Assembly (NCBI RefSeq): GCF_033843265.1
Contig: NZ_JAWXRD010000002.1
Coordinates: 372,001-436,000 of the forward strand
DNA length: 64,000 bases
Source: Scandinavium lactucae
GTDB taxonomy: Bacteria > Pseudomonadota > Gammaproteobacteria > Enterobacterales > Enterobacteriaceae
Reading direction: 5' to 3'
Below are positions 37,512 to 46,221 of this stretch, piece by piece. Position 1 is the stretch's first letter, and each line of letters starts with the position of its first letter. Position numbers and translations under genes: made by a program. The notes under the pieces were generated by a model that worked only from the letters and a program-made list of their open reading frames with translations, did no database searches and was not told where the DNA came from.

Positions 37512-37656
37512 TCCCTTCCTCTGTCTCCCGCCAGCGGCGGGAGACCGTTTAGCCGCACATTTTCAGCTAAATTAAGTATTTTTTCTTCTTTGCCAGATGA
37601 CCCCACGTTATGGGAGCGTAAATGCACACCATAAAAACAGGGACACCGAGAAAATC

Positions 37657-38481
37657 ATGGCAAAAACATTACCCACATTGAAAAAAACCACCGTCGCGCT
37701 GGCCCTGTTGGCCACCAGTCTCGGCGTCGCCCATGCCGATCAGCTGGCCGATATCAAAGCCGCAGGGGTGATTAAAATCGCCACCTTCGATGCCAACCCG
37801 CCGTTTGGTTCTGTCGATGCGCAAACCCATGATCTGGTCGGCTACGACGTGGATTTTGCCAACGCGTTGGCCAACGCGCTGGGAGTGAAGCTGGAACTGG
37901 TCGCCACTAACCCGGCTAACCGCATCCCGCTGCTGCAATCCGGCAAAGCCGATTTGATTGTGGCGGATATCACTATCACCCCGGAACGCGCTCAGGTGAT
38001 TGATTTCTCAACACCGTATTTCGTCACTGGCCAGCAGTTCCTGGTGCCGGGCAAAGCGGGTGACAAGCTCGATGATTATCAGCAGGCGCGTATTGGGGCC
38101 GTGAAAGGCACCACCGGTGAACAGGCGCTGCATCAGCGTTTCCCGCAGTCGCGCGTGCTCTCTTATGATGATATTCCGCTGGCGCTGACCGCCCTGCGCA
38201 ACGGCAACGTGCAGGCCATTACTCAGGACAGCACTATTCTGGCGGGCCTGCTAGCCGAAGCGCCGGACAAAGCCAAGTTTAAAATCCTGCCGGATCTGCT
38301 GAGCAAAGAAGAGATTGGCGTCGGGGTGAAGAAAGGCGAACCGGCGCTGTTGAAAGCCGTCAATGATGAGCTGGCCAAACTGGAGCAGACCGGAGAGGCC
38401 ACCACCATTTACAACCGCTGGTTTGGCCCACAGACCAAAACCCCACAGCCACGTAATTTCACCATCGCCGCTAATCACTAA
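37657..38481 (+). CDS. Polar amino acid ABC transporter, substrate-binding protein
   Basis: 274-residue periplasmic binding protein (family 3, SBP_bac_3). Signal peptide cleaved after AHA (residue 27). Conserved pattern FDANPPFG, GYDVDFANALA, DLIVADITITPERAQVIDFS marks an amino acid-binding protein. The upstream ATG at 37597 lacks a ribosome site; ATG 37657 gives a normal signal peptide. First gene of a complete four-gene importer; the amino acid cannot be named from sequence. Confidence 0.88.
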   Translation: MAKTLPTLKKTTVALALLATSLGVAHADQLADIKAAGVIKIATFDANPPFGSVDAQTHDLVGYDVDFANALANALGVKLELVATNPANRIPLLQSGKADLIVADITITPERAQVIDFSTPYFVTGQQFLVPGKAGDKLDDYQQARIGAVKGTTGEQALHQRFPQSRVLSYDDIPLALTALRNGNVQAITQDSTILAGLLAEAPDKAKFKILPDLLSKEEIGVGVKKGEPALLKAVNDELAKLEQTGEATTIYNRWFGPQTKTPQPRNFTIAANH

Positions 38482-38482
38482 T

Positions 38483-39313
38483 ATGCTGTCAGGACGCTTC
38501 ACACGCTCCGCCGCGCAGGCCGCGGAGCCTTATCGCTTGCAACAGGCCAGCATCGAATTTCGTCATGTCAGCAAAATCTGGGGCCAGAATCAGGTGCTGC
38601 GCGACATCAATCTCACGATTTCGCCAGGCGAAGTTGTCACCATACTGGGGCCGTCCGGTTCGGGAAAGTCGACATTGATTCGTCTTATCAACCAGCTGGA
38701 AACCCTGAGCCAGGGCGAGATCCTGATTGATAACCACCCTACCCGCCATCTGCGCGGTCGGGCGCTGCGTCAGTTGCGCAGCCGGATAGGTTTCGTCTTC
38801 CAGCAGTTTAATCTTTACGCTCATCTTAGCGCCCTACAGAACATCACCCTGGCGCTGAGAAGTGTGCATCAGCAGAGCGAAGCTGATGCCTCCGCGCGGG
38901 CCCGCGCCCTGCTCGCCAGAGTCGGGCTGGCAGAGAAAGCGGATCATTATCCGGCCCAGCTCTCTGGCGGCCAGCAGCAACGCGTCGCCATCGCCCGGGC
39001 TTTGGCCTCTGAACCGCAGATTATCCTCTTTGATGAACCGACCTCGGCCCTCGACCCTGAAACCATTGGCGAGGTGTTGCTGGTGATGAAACAGCTGGCG
39101 CACAGCGGAATAACCATGGTGGTGGTGACGCACGAGATGCAGTTCGCGCGCGAAATTGCCGACCGGGTGGTGTTTATCGACGGCGGCGAAATCCTCGAGA
39201 GCAGCCCCCCGGAGGCGTTCTTCACTCGCCCTCAGCACCCCCGAGCGCAACGCTTCCTGCATAAAGTATTGGATCCTCTGCACACGGAGGAACAACCTCA
39301 TGCCAGCCTTTGA
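38483..39313 (+). CDS. Polar amino acid ABC transporter, ATPase
   Basis: 276-residue ABC ATPase of the GlnQ/HisP type. Walker A GPSGSGKST, signature LSGGQQQRVAIARAL, Walker B IILFDEPTSALDPE and switch VTHEMQFA are present. It starts 1 bp after the binding-protein stop (ATG 38483) and has an unusual 30-residue N-terminal extension before the ABC core. Overlaps the next permease by 14 bp. Confidence 0.9.
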   Translation: MLSGRFTRSAAQAAEPYRLQQASIEFRHVSKIWGQNQVLRDINLTISPGEVVTILGPSGSGKSTLIRLINQLETLSQGEILIDNHPTRHLRGRALRQLRSRIGFVFQQFNLYAHLSALQNITLALRSVHQQSEADASARARALLARVGLAEKADHYPAQLSGGQQQRVAIARALASEPQIILFDEPTSALDPETIGEVLLVMKQLAHSGITMVVVTHEMQFAREIADRVVFIDGGEILESSPPEAFFTRPQHPRAQRFLHKVLDPLHTEEQPHASL

Positions 39314-40076
39314 CTGGCAAGGCGTGCTCAGCGGGCAGCCTCTACAATGGATACTTTCCGGCTACCTGACCACTCTGTGGGTCAGCGCCATCGGTATTGT
39401 ACTCGCGAGTCTGCTGACCGGGCTGTTTTTGCTGCTGCGTCTCGCGGGCGGACAGCCCGGTCGCGCGGTAGTCGCGGTCTGGGTGTCTCTTTTCCGCAAT
39501 ACCCCCCTGTTGGTGCAGCTGCTGTTCTGGTACTTCGCGGCGTGGAATCTGTTGCCTCAAGAGCTGCGGGATGCGGTTAACGTCAGCCACGGCTGGTCGG
39601 TGCTGCCGGGCAACATCTGGTGGTTTAGTCCGGAATTTTTGTGTTCTGCCTGGGGGCTGGCGGCGTTTACGTCGGCCTTTTTGATTGAGGAAATCACCGC
39701 CGGAATGCGGGCGGTGCCGATAGGCCAGGTGGAAGCCGCCGTGTCGCAAGGGTTCAGCCGTCTGGCGCTGCTACGCCATATTCTGCTGCCACAGGGGCTG
39801 ACCTACGCCTGGCAGCCGGTAGTCGGCCAAGTGCTTAACCTGATGAAGCTCTCTTCCCTGGCGAGCGGGATAGGCTTTGCCGAGCTGACCTATCAGGTGC
39901 GGCAAATCGAAAGCTATAACGCCCACGCGTTAGAGGCATTCGCAGTAGGAACGGGGCTCTATCTGTTGACCGGCATGGTCTTGGGATTCCTTCTGACTCG
40001 TCTGCCGCTCGCCAGACGCCCCCCTGCCCGCCCAGCTAATACGTTGACACAAGGTGAACCTCAGCATGAACGCTAA
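39300..40076 (+). CDS. Polar amino acid ABC transporter, permease 1
   Basis: 258-residue permease of the HisM/GltJ type with about five helices and the EAA-type loop AAVSQGFSRLALLRHILLPQ near residue 150. The ATG at 39300 follows GGAGG. It forms the heteromeric channel with the next gene product. Overlaps neighbours on both sides, so translation is coupled. Confidence 0.88.
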   Translation: MPAFDWQGVLSGQPLQWILSGYLTTLWVSAIGIVLASLLTGLFLLLRLAGGQPGRAVVAVWVSLFRNTPLLVQLLFWYFAAWNLLPQELRDAVNVSHGWSVLPGNIWWFSPEFLCSAWGLAAFTSAFLIEEITAGMRAVPIGQVEAAVSQGFSRLALLRHILLPQGLTYAWQPVVGQVLNLMKLSSLASGIGFAELTYQVRQIESYNAHALEAFAVGTGLYLLTGMVLGFLLTRLPLARRPPARPANTLTQGEPQHER

Positions 40077-40746
40077 CCTGGCGGTCATTACCGATAATCT
40101 GGACTATTTACTGTGGGGACGGCTCGCGCAGGGTGAACCCGGCGGCGTGGTGCTGACGCTGCTGATGGCCTTCGGTGCCGCCGCGCTGGCCATTCCGGCA
40201 GGCGTGCTGCTGGCCTGTACCGCCTGGCGTTACACCGGGATCGTGCGCCGGGTGCTTTTTCTGTGGGCAGAACTGATTCGCGGCATTCCGCTGATCTTTG
40301 TGATTTTTTGGCTGTGGTATTTGCTGCCGATGATTACCGGCAGCTCACTGCCCGGTGCCGTGACGGTGACTCTGGCGCTGGCATGGTTTACCAGTGCCGC
40401 GGTAATGCACTCGGTGCTGGCGGGCCTGCAAGCGCTGCCCGCCGGACAGTTCGAGGCGGCACAGACTCAGGGCTTTAGCCACGGTCAGGCGCTGTGGCAT
40501 ATTCTGCTGCCGCAGGCGCTGCGCAACGTGATGCCCTCGCTGGTCGGGATCCTGATTGCCTTGCTGAAGGACACCTCACTGGCATTTATTGTCAACGTTC
40601 AGGAGCTAACCACCGTCGCCGGGCAGGTGAATAATCGGGTGCAAATTTATCCGATGGCTCTGTTTATCTTTATCGCGGTGATTTACTACCTGCTGTGCAG
40701 CAGTCTGAGCCTGCTGGCCCGCCGTTTTCAGCGTCAGAACGCCTAA
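40066..40746 (+). CDS. Polar amino acid ABC transporter, permease 2
   Basis: 226-residue permease of the same family (HisQ/GltK type) with the EAA loop AAQTQGFSHGQALWHILLPQ. ATG 40066 with AAGG upstream is preferred over an in-frame GTG at 40054. Last gene of the importer operon. Its stop codon abuts the stop codon of the convergent diguanylate cyclase with no base between. Confidence 0.88.
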   Translation: MNANLAVITDNLDYLLWGRLAQGEPGGVVLTLLMAFGAAALAIPAGVLLACTAWRYTGIVRRVLFLWAELIRGIPLIFVIFWLWYLLPMITGSSLPGAVTVTLALAWFTSAAVMHSVLAGLQALPAGQFEAAQTQGFSHGQALWHILLPQALRNVMPSLVGILIALLKDTSLAFIVNVQELTTVAGQVNNRVQIYPMALFIFIAVIYYLLCSSLSLLARRFQRQNA

Positions 40747-42444
40747 TCAGGGCAGACCGCACACCCGGTCGCGCCCGCTGTTTTTGGCTTCATACAACGC
40801 CGCATCGGCCTGCGCCAGCATGTCGCTTAACTCCTGCTGCCAGCCTGATGCCACGCCAAAACTGGCGGTAATCGAAAACGGTTCGCCCTTCGGTCCTTCG
40901 AAACGCAGACGGCGAATTTCGTTCTGAATGCGGGTGGTGTATCCAGTAACGTCTTCATGGCCCGGCGAGCAGAATATCATCGCAAATTCCTCTCCGCCCA
41001 GACGGCCGATCACATCCCCCGGACGACTGAATTTTTTCAGCGTCGTCGCCAGTTGTACCAGCACCTTATCGCCGGTCGGATGCCCCCACGTATCGTTGAT
41101 CGACTTAAAGTGATCGACATCCATCATGATCAGCCACGCGGGCTGCTGAGGACTCGCCAGCTTGAGCAAATTCCCGCCTAGTGCATCAAACGCCCGGCGG
41201 TTTAACAAATTGGTGAGCGGGTCTTCCTCTGACTGGCGTTGGAGTGTTTTACTCAGCCGCGTTTGCTCCCGCAGCTTATCGCCGAGCGTCCCGAGCGAAG
41301 AGAAAAGTTCCTGCACTTCTTCGGCGGTGCTGTCATTCATCAGGGTATCTTGCTGTTTCCCGGCGATAATCCCGGTAGCAATTTCATTCAGGCGCAGAAT
41401 GGGTCGCAGTACGCGGGAGCGGACGTAAAAAATGAGCCCCATCGCCAGCAGGTTGAGAACGATCAGGATAACCACCACCATCATCAGGTGCAGCAGGGCC
41501 TGTTGTTCCGTATAAACATAATGCTTCTTCACCCCCGCCAGATAAGTGTCGAGCAGCTCATTAAACGATCCCAGGCTGGCGTGATAACGAAGAGCAAAAT
41601 TCGCAGCATCGACGCTGTAAGGCTGGCCGCTCTCGCTTTCGATCACCAGGCTATCAATCATCGCCACGCCCTGCTTTTCGAACTGATCGCGTGTGCTCTC
41701 GAGCTGCTGCATAAAGCCCGGTAAATAGTGAGCTTCAGCGCCCTGGGTACGTAGCAGCCACCACAGCACGGCGATACGTTCCTTGCCGCGGCTGAGTGCT
41801 TCAATATTACCGAGCGGGATAGGCGTGTGGGTGGCGACCGGGATAATCAACTGTGCCCCCAGTCGCCCGGTGGCGTCACGCAATTCGCCCAGCGCCTGGG
41901 CCCGTAAAATCGGCCCCAATGCGGAAGGTTCTAACAGCAGAAACTCTGAAGTACGGCGGAATAAAGCTTCGTGATAAAAATCGGTCGCGGCGACCATGCT
42001 ATCAATGGCGCGTTGTGCGACAACCGGGTCGCTCAGGGTCACTTCACGGAACTGGTCCACTTTATTCCGCGCGGGTTTGAGCTGTTCGATGGTGGAACGC
42101 AGCAGCGCCGGAGAAAGCAAATCGGCCGGGATCTTCGCCAGATCACGGTCCGTTATCTGGCGGCTGTTGTCCAGCGACGCTCCGGCCTGCGCTTTCTTCT
42201 CTTGCGGGCTCAGCACCAGCTCATTGGCATAGGCACGTTCGCTCGCCAGATCGTTAGAGACCAGCAGCACCTGGTAAAAATTATCGAACTGAATCACGTT
42301 GTTGCGCGCGCTATGCCATGCCGCCCAGGAGCCGGACAGCAGCCACCAGGAAAGAATCGAGGTCAGAATAAGCGTTGCAGCAGTTGAGCCCCACAGATAG
42401 CGAAGCACGTTTGCAGACGACGAGGCTTTTTTGAGTTTTTTCAT
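40747..42444 (-). CDS. Membrane diguanylate cyclase (GGDEF domain)
   Basis: 565-residue inner-membrane protein making cyclic di-GMP from two GTP. One helix near 15-40, a large periplasmic sensor region (about 45-315), a second helix (about 318-345), a HAMP-like linker, and a C-terminal GGDEF domain. The active site is GGEEF (483-487), with an inhibitory I-site RPGD (474-477) five residues before it, so it should be active and product-inhibited. ATG 42444 is chosen over TTG 42462. The sensed signal is unknown; dgcC is missing from its usual locus in this window. Confidence 0.88.
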   Translation of the reverse strand: MKKLKKASSSANVLRYLWGSTAATLILTSILSWWLLSGSWAAWHSARNNVIQFDNFYQVLLVSNDLASERAYANELVLSPQEKKAQAGASLDNSRQITDRDLAKIPADLLSPALLRSTIEQLKPARNKVDQFREVTLSDPVVAQRAIDSMVAATDFYHEALFRRTSEFLLLEPSALGPILRAQALGELRDATGRLGAQLIIPVATHTPIPLGNIEALSRGKERIAVLWWLLRTQGAEAHYLPGFMQQLESTRDQFEKQGVAMIDSLVIESESGQPYSVDAANFALRYHASLGSFNELLDTYLAGVKKHYVYTEQQALLHLMMVVVILIVLNLLAMGLIFYVRSRVLRPILRLNEIATGIIAGKQQDTLMNDSTAEEVQELFSSLGTLGDKLREQTRLSKTLQRQSEEDPLTNLLNRRAFDALGGNLLKLASPQQPAWLIMMDVDHFKSINDTWGHPTGDKVLVQLATTLKKFSRPGDVIGRLGGEEFAMIFCSPGHEDVTGYTTRIQNEIRRLRFEGPKGEPFSITASFGVASGWQQELSDMLAQADAALYEAKNSGRDRVCGLP

Positions 42445-42606
42445 TATGTCAGCAAAGAACAACGGATAGGCTTAAGTCTAACGCAGGCGCGGGGTTAGTG
42501 ACAGATTGCGGATGATTTTTCAGGGGATTCAGGTTAAATGGGCAGCAGACGGGCACCGATTTTGTCGGCCCGGCAAGCAAAGCGCCGCCGGGCGAACAGG
42601 AGTTAC

Positions 42607-44160
42607 TTAGGCATTCGCCACCGGTTTTGGCTCGGTTTTTACCTGAGCATTCGCCAGCATACGACGCACCGGCACAATAAGCACCGCCAGTATCGCTGCA
42701 CAAATCAGCAGCGCGATGGAGCAGCGTGCGAACAGATCCGGCAGCATATCCAGTTGGTCGGCCTTCACATGGCCACCAATCAGGCCCGCCGCCAGGTTAC
42801 CCAGCGCACTGGCGCAGAACCACAGGCCCATCATTTGACCACGCATTCTTTCCGGGGCCAGCAGCGTCATGGTCGCCAGGCCAATCGGGCTGAGGCACAG
42901 TTCACCCAGGGTCAGCATCAGGATGCTGCCCACCAACCAGAAGGGAGACACGCCCGCACCACCGTTGGTCAGCACGTTTTCTGCCGCCAGCATCATCAGG
43001 CCAAAGCCCCCGGCCGCACACAGAATACCGATTACGAACTTGGTGATGCTGCTCAGGCGCACATTGTTACGCGCCAGCATCGGCCAGGCCCAGCTGAACA
43101 CCGGAGCCAACAGAATAATGAACAGCGCATTGATAGACTGGAACCACACGGCCGGAATTTCAAAATCGCCGATCATGCGGTTGGTGTAGTCATTGGCAAA
43201 CAGGTTAAATGAGGTGGGTTTCTGCTCGAAGGCTGACCAGAAGAAGGCCGCCGACACCAGCAGAATAAAGCACACCAGCAGGCGGGCGCGCTCTTTGCGG
43301 TTGAGGCCAGCAAACACAAACAGGTAGATAAAGTACAGCGCTACCGAAGCGGCAATCACATACACCAGCACGCTGGCAACGGCGACAGGGTTGATGACAA
43401 TCACGCCCTGGGCAATCAGCGCCACCACCACGGCCACGCCAACGGCCAGCGCCAGCAGCCAGGCACCCACGCCGTTTTTCTTCGCTACCGGGCTATTCCA
43501 GGTGGAGTCCAGACCGACTTCGCTGTCGTAGCGTTTCATTGCCGGAACGGCAAACAGGCGGAAGATAACCAGCGCCACCAGCATCCCGATACCACCGATA
43601 CCAAAACCCCAGTGCCAACCGTGGGTTTTAATCAGCCAGCCGGAGATCAGCGGTGCGATAAACGAGCCCATATTGATGCCCATATAAAACAGCGAGAAGC
43701 CGCCATCGCGACGCGCATCGCCCTTTTTATACAGAGTGCCGACCATGACCGAGATACAGGTTTTGAACAGACCCGAGCCCAGCACGATAAACATCAGGCC
43801 GATAAAGAACAGGCTGTCGCCCATCATCGCCGACAGCGCAATCGACAGGTGACCGAGCGCAATCAGGATTGAGCCGTACCATACCGCCCGCTGCTGACCG
43901 AGCCAGTTATCCGCCAGCCAGCCACCCGGCAGCGCGGCCAGGTACATGCTACCGGCAAAAATCCCGACGATGGCTGAGGCATTTTCACGCGCCAGCCCCA
44001 TACCGCCGTCATAGACGGTGGCCGCCATAAACAGGATTAACAGCGGACGAATACCGTAAAACGAGAAGCGCTCCCACATTTCCGTGAAGAACAGCGAGCC
44101 GAGCGGATACGGATGCCCGAAGAAGGTCCGACTCTCGTTTTTATGAACAGAAGATTGCAT
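42607..44160 (-). CDS. POT-family peptide transporter
   Basis: 517-residue proton-dependent oligopeptide transporter with 12-14 helices. The first helix carries the ExxERF motif (TEMWERFSFYGIRPLL), and the signatures GGWLADNWLGQQRAV and FSLFYMGINMGSFIAP match PTR2 patterns. It imports di- and tripeptides or related compounds with protons. It is not clearly DtpA-D, so no symbol is given. ATG 44160 follows GGGAG. Confidence 0.88.
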   Translation of the reverse strand: MQSSVHKNESRTFFGHPYPLGSLFFTEMWERFSFYGIRPLLILFMAATVYDGGMGLARENASAIVGIFAGSMYLAALPGGWLADNWLGQQRAVWYGSILIALGHLSIALSAMMGDSLFFIGLMFIVLGSGLFKTCISVMVGTLYKKGDARRDGGFSLFYMGINMGSFIAPLISGWLIKTHGWHWGFGIGGIGMLVALVIFRLFAVPAMKRYDSEVGLDSTWNSPVAKKNGVGAWLLALAVGVAVVVALIAQGVIVINPVAVASVLVYVIAASVALYFIYLFVFAGLNRKERARLLVCFILLVSAAFFWSAFEQKPTSFNLFANDYTNRMIGDFEIPAVWFQSINALFIILLAPVFSWAWPMLARNNVRLSSITKFVIGILCAAGGFGLMMLAAENVLTNGGAGVSPFWLVGSILMLTLGELCLSPIGLATMTLLAPERMRGQMMGLWFCASALGNLAAGLIGGHVKADQLDMLPDLFARCSIALLICAAILAVLIVPVRRMLANAQVKTEPKPVANA

Positions 44161-44719
44161 AAATTCTCCCAAAGAAAGCGTGTTGTGATGCTCAAAAATA
44201 GCGAAATGCAGGGCAGCCCTTTCTCGAACCGACTGCTCTTTTTACATTCTGCAAGATATTATTTAACCATTTGATAACTGGTCAGTGGTTTTGTCTAGTA
44301 CCAACCCCGGGACTTTAAGATAAAAATTCGACGATTGTCTAGTTTTGTAGATTTTTAGTTTGTCAGAGCCGAAAAGTGATTGACAGGCCGATACTGACAA
44401 AAATAGGTGTACTTTCTCTTTTATTACAAAAAGATACATCAATTACCAACGCGCTTACACTGCATAACCATGCCAGCAACAAGCGTAAAAGAATTATTGA
44501 AATGGCAGGTTAGTTTTAATTCCAGACGCGGAGTCTGATAAACGGCTAACTGCGCATTCTGCCCTCCCCCTCACCGGGGATTGATGACCTCACTTCATGA
44601 CGCTTATGACGTTTTAAGAATAATCCCCGCCCCATCGCCGTCTATGCTTAACGTTTAAAAATCCGACAGCAGTACAGCACTCCGCTTCTTTTTTTTACTT
44701 CGATATCTGGAGGCCTGGC
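44161..44719. other. Spacer between peptide transporter and pao operon
   Basis: A 559-bp spacer, AT-rich in its left half, without a gene I can support. It should hold the divergent promoters of the POT gene and of paoA. No Tat signal-coding sequence for paoA is found in any frame near its start. The dyad CTGACA/TGTCAG-like motifs around 44365-44400 were noted but not assigned. Confidence 0.5.
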
Positions 44720-45271
44720 ATGAGCAGCCCTGAACCCCTCGTGACACCACCACCCGTACACCTTCCCGTCGCGTTTCGCGTCAACGGCAAACGTTATCAG
44801 ATTGAGGTCGATACCCGTACCACCCTGCTGGATGCGCTGCGTGAGAATTTGCAGCTGACCGGCAGCAAAAAAGGCTGCGATCATGGCCAATGCGGGGCCT
44901 GTACGGTGCTGGTCAATGGCCGCAGGCTAAACGCCTGCCTGACGCTGGCGGTGATGCATCAGGATGCCGACATCACCACTATTGAAGGTTTGGGCACGCC
45001 TGATAATCTCCATCCGATGCAGGCCGCCTTTATCGAGCATGATGGTTACCAGTGCGGCTACTGCACCCCGGGGCAAATCTGCTCCTCTGTGGGGATGGTG
45101 CAGGAGATCAAAGACGGCATTCCCAGCCACGTCACGCTCGACCTGGTTTCCCTCCCAGAGATGACCGCTGAGGAAATTCGCGAACGAATGAGCGGCAATA
45201 TCTGCCGCTGCGGGGCTTACGCCAACATTCTCGCCGCAATCGAAGATGCCGCCGGGGAGCTGAAACCATGA
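44720..45271 (+). CDS. paoA: Aldehyde oxidoreductase 2Fe-2S subunit PaoA, no Tat signal
   Basis: 183-residue small subunit of the molybdenum aldehyde oxidase PaoABC. Cluster ligands: Cys53, Cys58, Cys61 and Cys73, and Cys112, Cys115, Cys162 and Cys164. Very close to E. coli PaoA from about residue 15 on. E. coli PaoA has about 50 more N-terminal residues including a twin-arginine signal that takes the enzyme to the periplasm; here it is absent and a good TGGAGG site precedes the ATG. I infer a cytoplasmic enzyme, or another route of export. Overlaps paoB by 4 bp. Confidence 0.9.
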   Translation: MSSPEPLVTPPPVHLPVAFRVNGKRYQIEVDTRTTLLDALRENLQLTGSKKGCDHGQCGACTVLVNGRRLNACLTLAVMHQDADITTIEGLGTPDNLHPMQAAFIEHDGYQCGYCTPGQICSSVGMVQEIKDGIPSHVTLDLVSLPEMTAEEIRERMSGNICRCGAYANILAAIEDAAGELKP

Positions 45272-46218
45272 AAGCCTTTACCTACGAACGGGTCAAAACG
45301 CCAGCGGAGGCAGCAGCCATCGCGGGGCGTATCGCCGGGGCAAAATTTATCGCCGGTGGCACCAATCTGCTCGACCTGATGAAGCTGGAAATTGAGACGC
45401 CCGCGCATCTGATTGACGTCAATGGCCTGGGGCTGGATCGGATTGAAGCCACCTCCGAAGGTGGTTTACGCATCGGCGCACTGGTGCGTAATACCGATCT
45501 GGCCGCCGCGCCGCAGATCCGTCGCGACTATGCGGTGCTCTCCCGAGCACTGCTCGCCGGAGCTTCAGGTCAGTTACGCAATCAGGCCACCACCGCAGGC
45601 AATCTTCTTCAGCGCACGCGTTGCCCCTATTTTTACGACCCTAACCAGCCATGCAATAAGCGCGCTCCCGGCAGCGGCTGTGCCGCACTCGGCGGGTTCA
45701 GCCGCCAGCACGCGGTGGTCGGCGGGAGTGAGGCCTGTATTGCCACCCATCCCAGCGATATGGCGGTCGCCATGCGGGTGCTGGATGCGGTGGTCGAAAC
45801 CGTCAGCCCCAACGGCGCGGAGCGAAAAATCCCCCTCGCCGACTTTTACCTCACGCCGGGTTCAACTCCCCATCAGGAAACGGTGCTTCAACCGGGCGAA
45901 CTGATCGTGGCGGTGACGCTGCCCGCTCCCGTCGGGGGAACCCACATTTATCGCAAAGTGCGCGACCGCGCCTCCTATGCGTTTGCACTGGTGTCGGTAG
46001 CCGCCATCGTGCAGCCGGACGGCAGTGGCCGCGTAGCGTTGGGCGGCGTTGCCCCGAAACCCTGGCGTCTTGACGAGGCGGATGCGGCTATCCCGCAGGG
46101 GCCGCAGGCGGTGTATGACCGGTTGTTCGCCAGCGCGCATCCCACCTCTGAAAATGCATTCAAGCTCATTCTGGCGAAGCGAACGCTCGCCTCAGTGCTG
46201 ACCGAAGCGAGGGCCTGA
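45268..46218 (+). CDS. paoB: Aldehyde oxidoreductase FAD subunit PaoB
   Basis: 316-residue FAD-binding subunit of the xanthine oxidase family passing electrons from the Fe-S centres. FAD loop AKFIAGGTNLLDLMK and second motif TTAGNLLQRTRC are present, together with a cysteine-rich insertion (CPYFYDP, CNKR, GCAA) that in E. coli PaoB holds an extra 4Fe-4S cluster. Translationally coupled to paoA; 3 bp before paoC. Confidence 0.93.
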   Translation: MKAFTYERVKTPAEAAAIAGRIAGAKFIAGGTNLLDLMKLEIETPAHLIDVNGLGLDRIEATSEGGLRIGALVRNTDLAAAPQIRRDYAVLSRALLAGASGQLRNQATTAGNLLQRTRCPYFYDPNQPCNKRAPGSGCAALGGFSRQHAVVGGSEACIATHPSDMAVAMRVLDAVVETVSPNGAERKIPLADFYLTPGSTPHQETVLQPGELIVAVTLPAPVGGTHIYRKVRDRASYAFALVSVAAIVQPDGSGRVALGGVAPKPWRLDEADAAIPQGPQAVYDRLFASAHPTSENAFKLILAKRTLASVLTEARA

Positions 46219-46221
46219 CAG

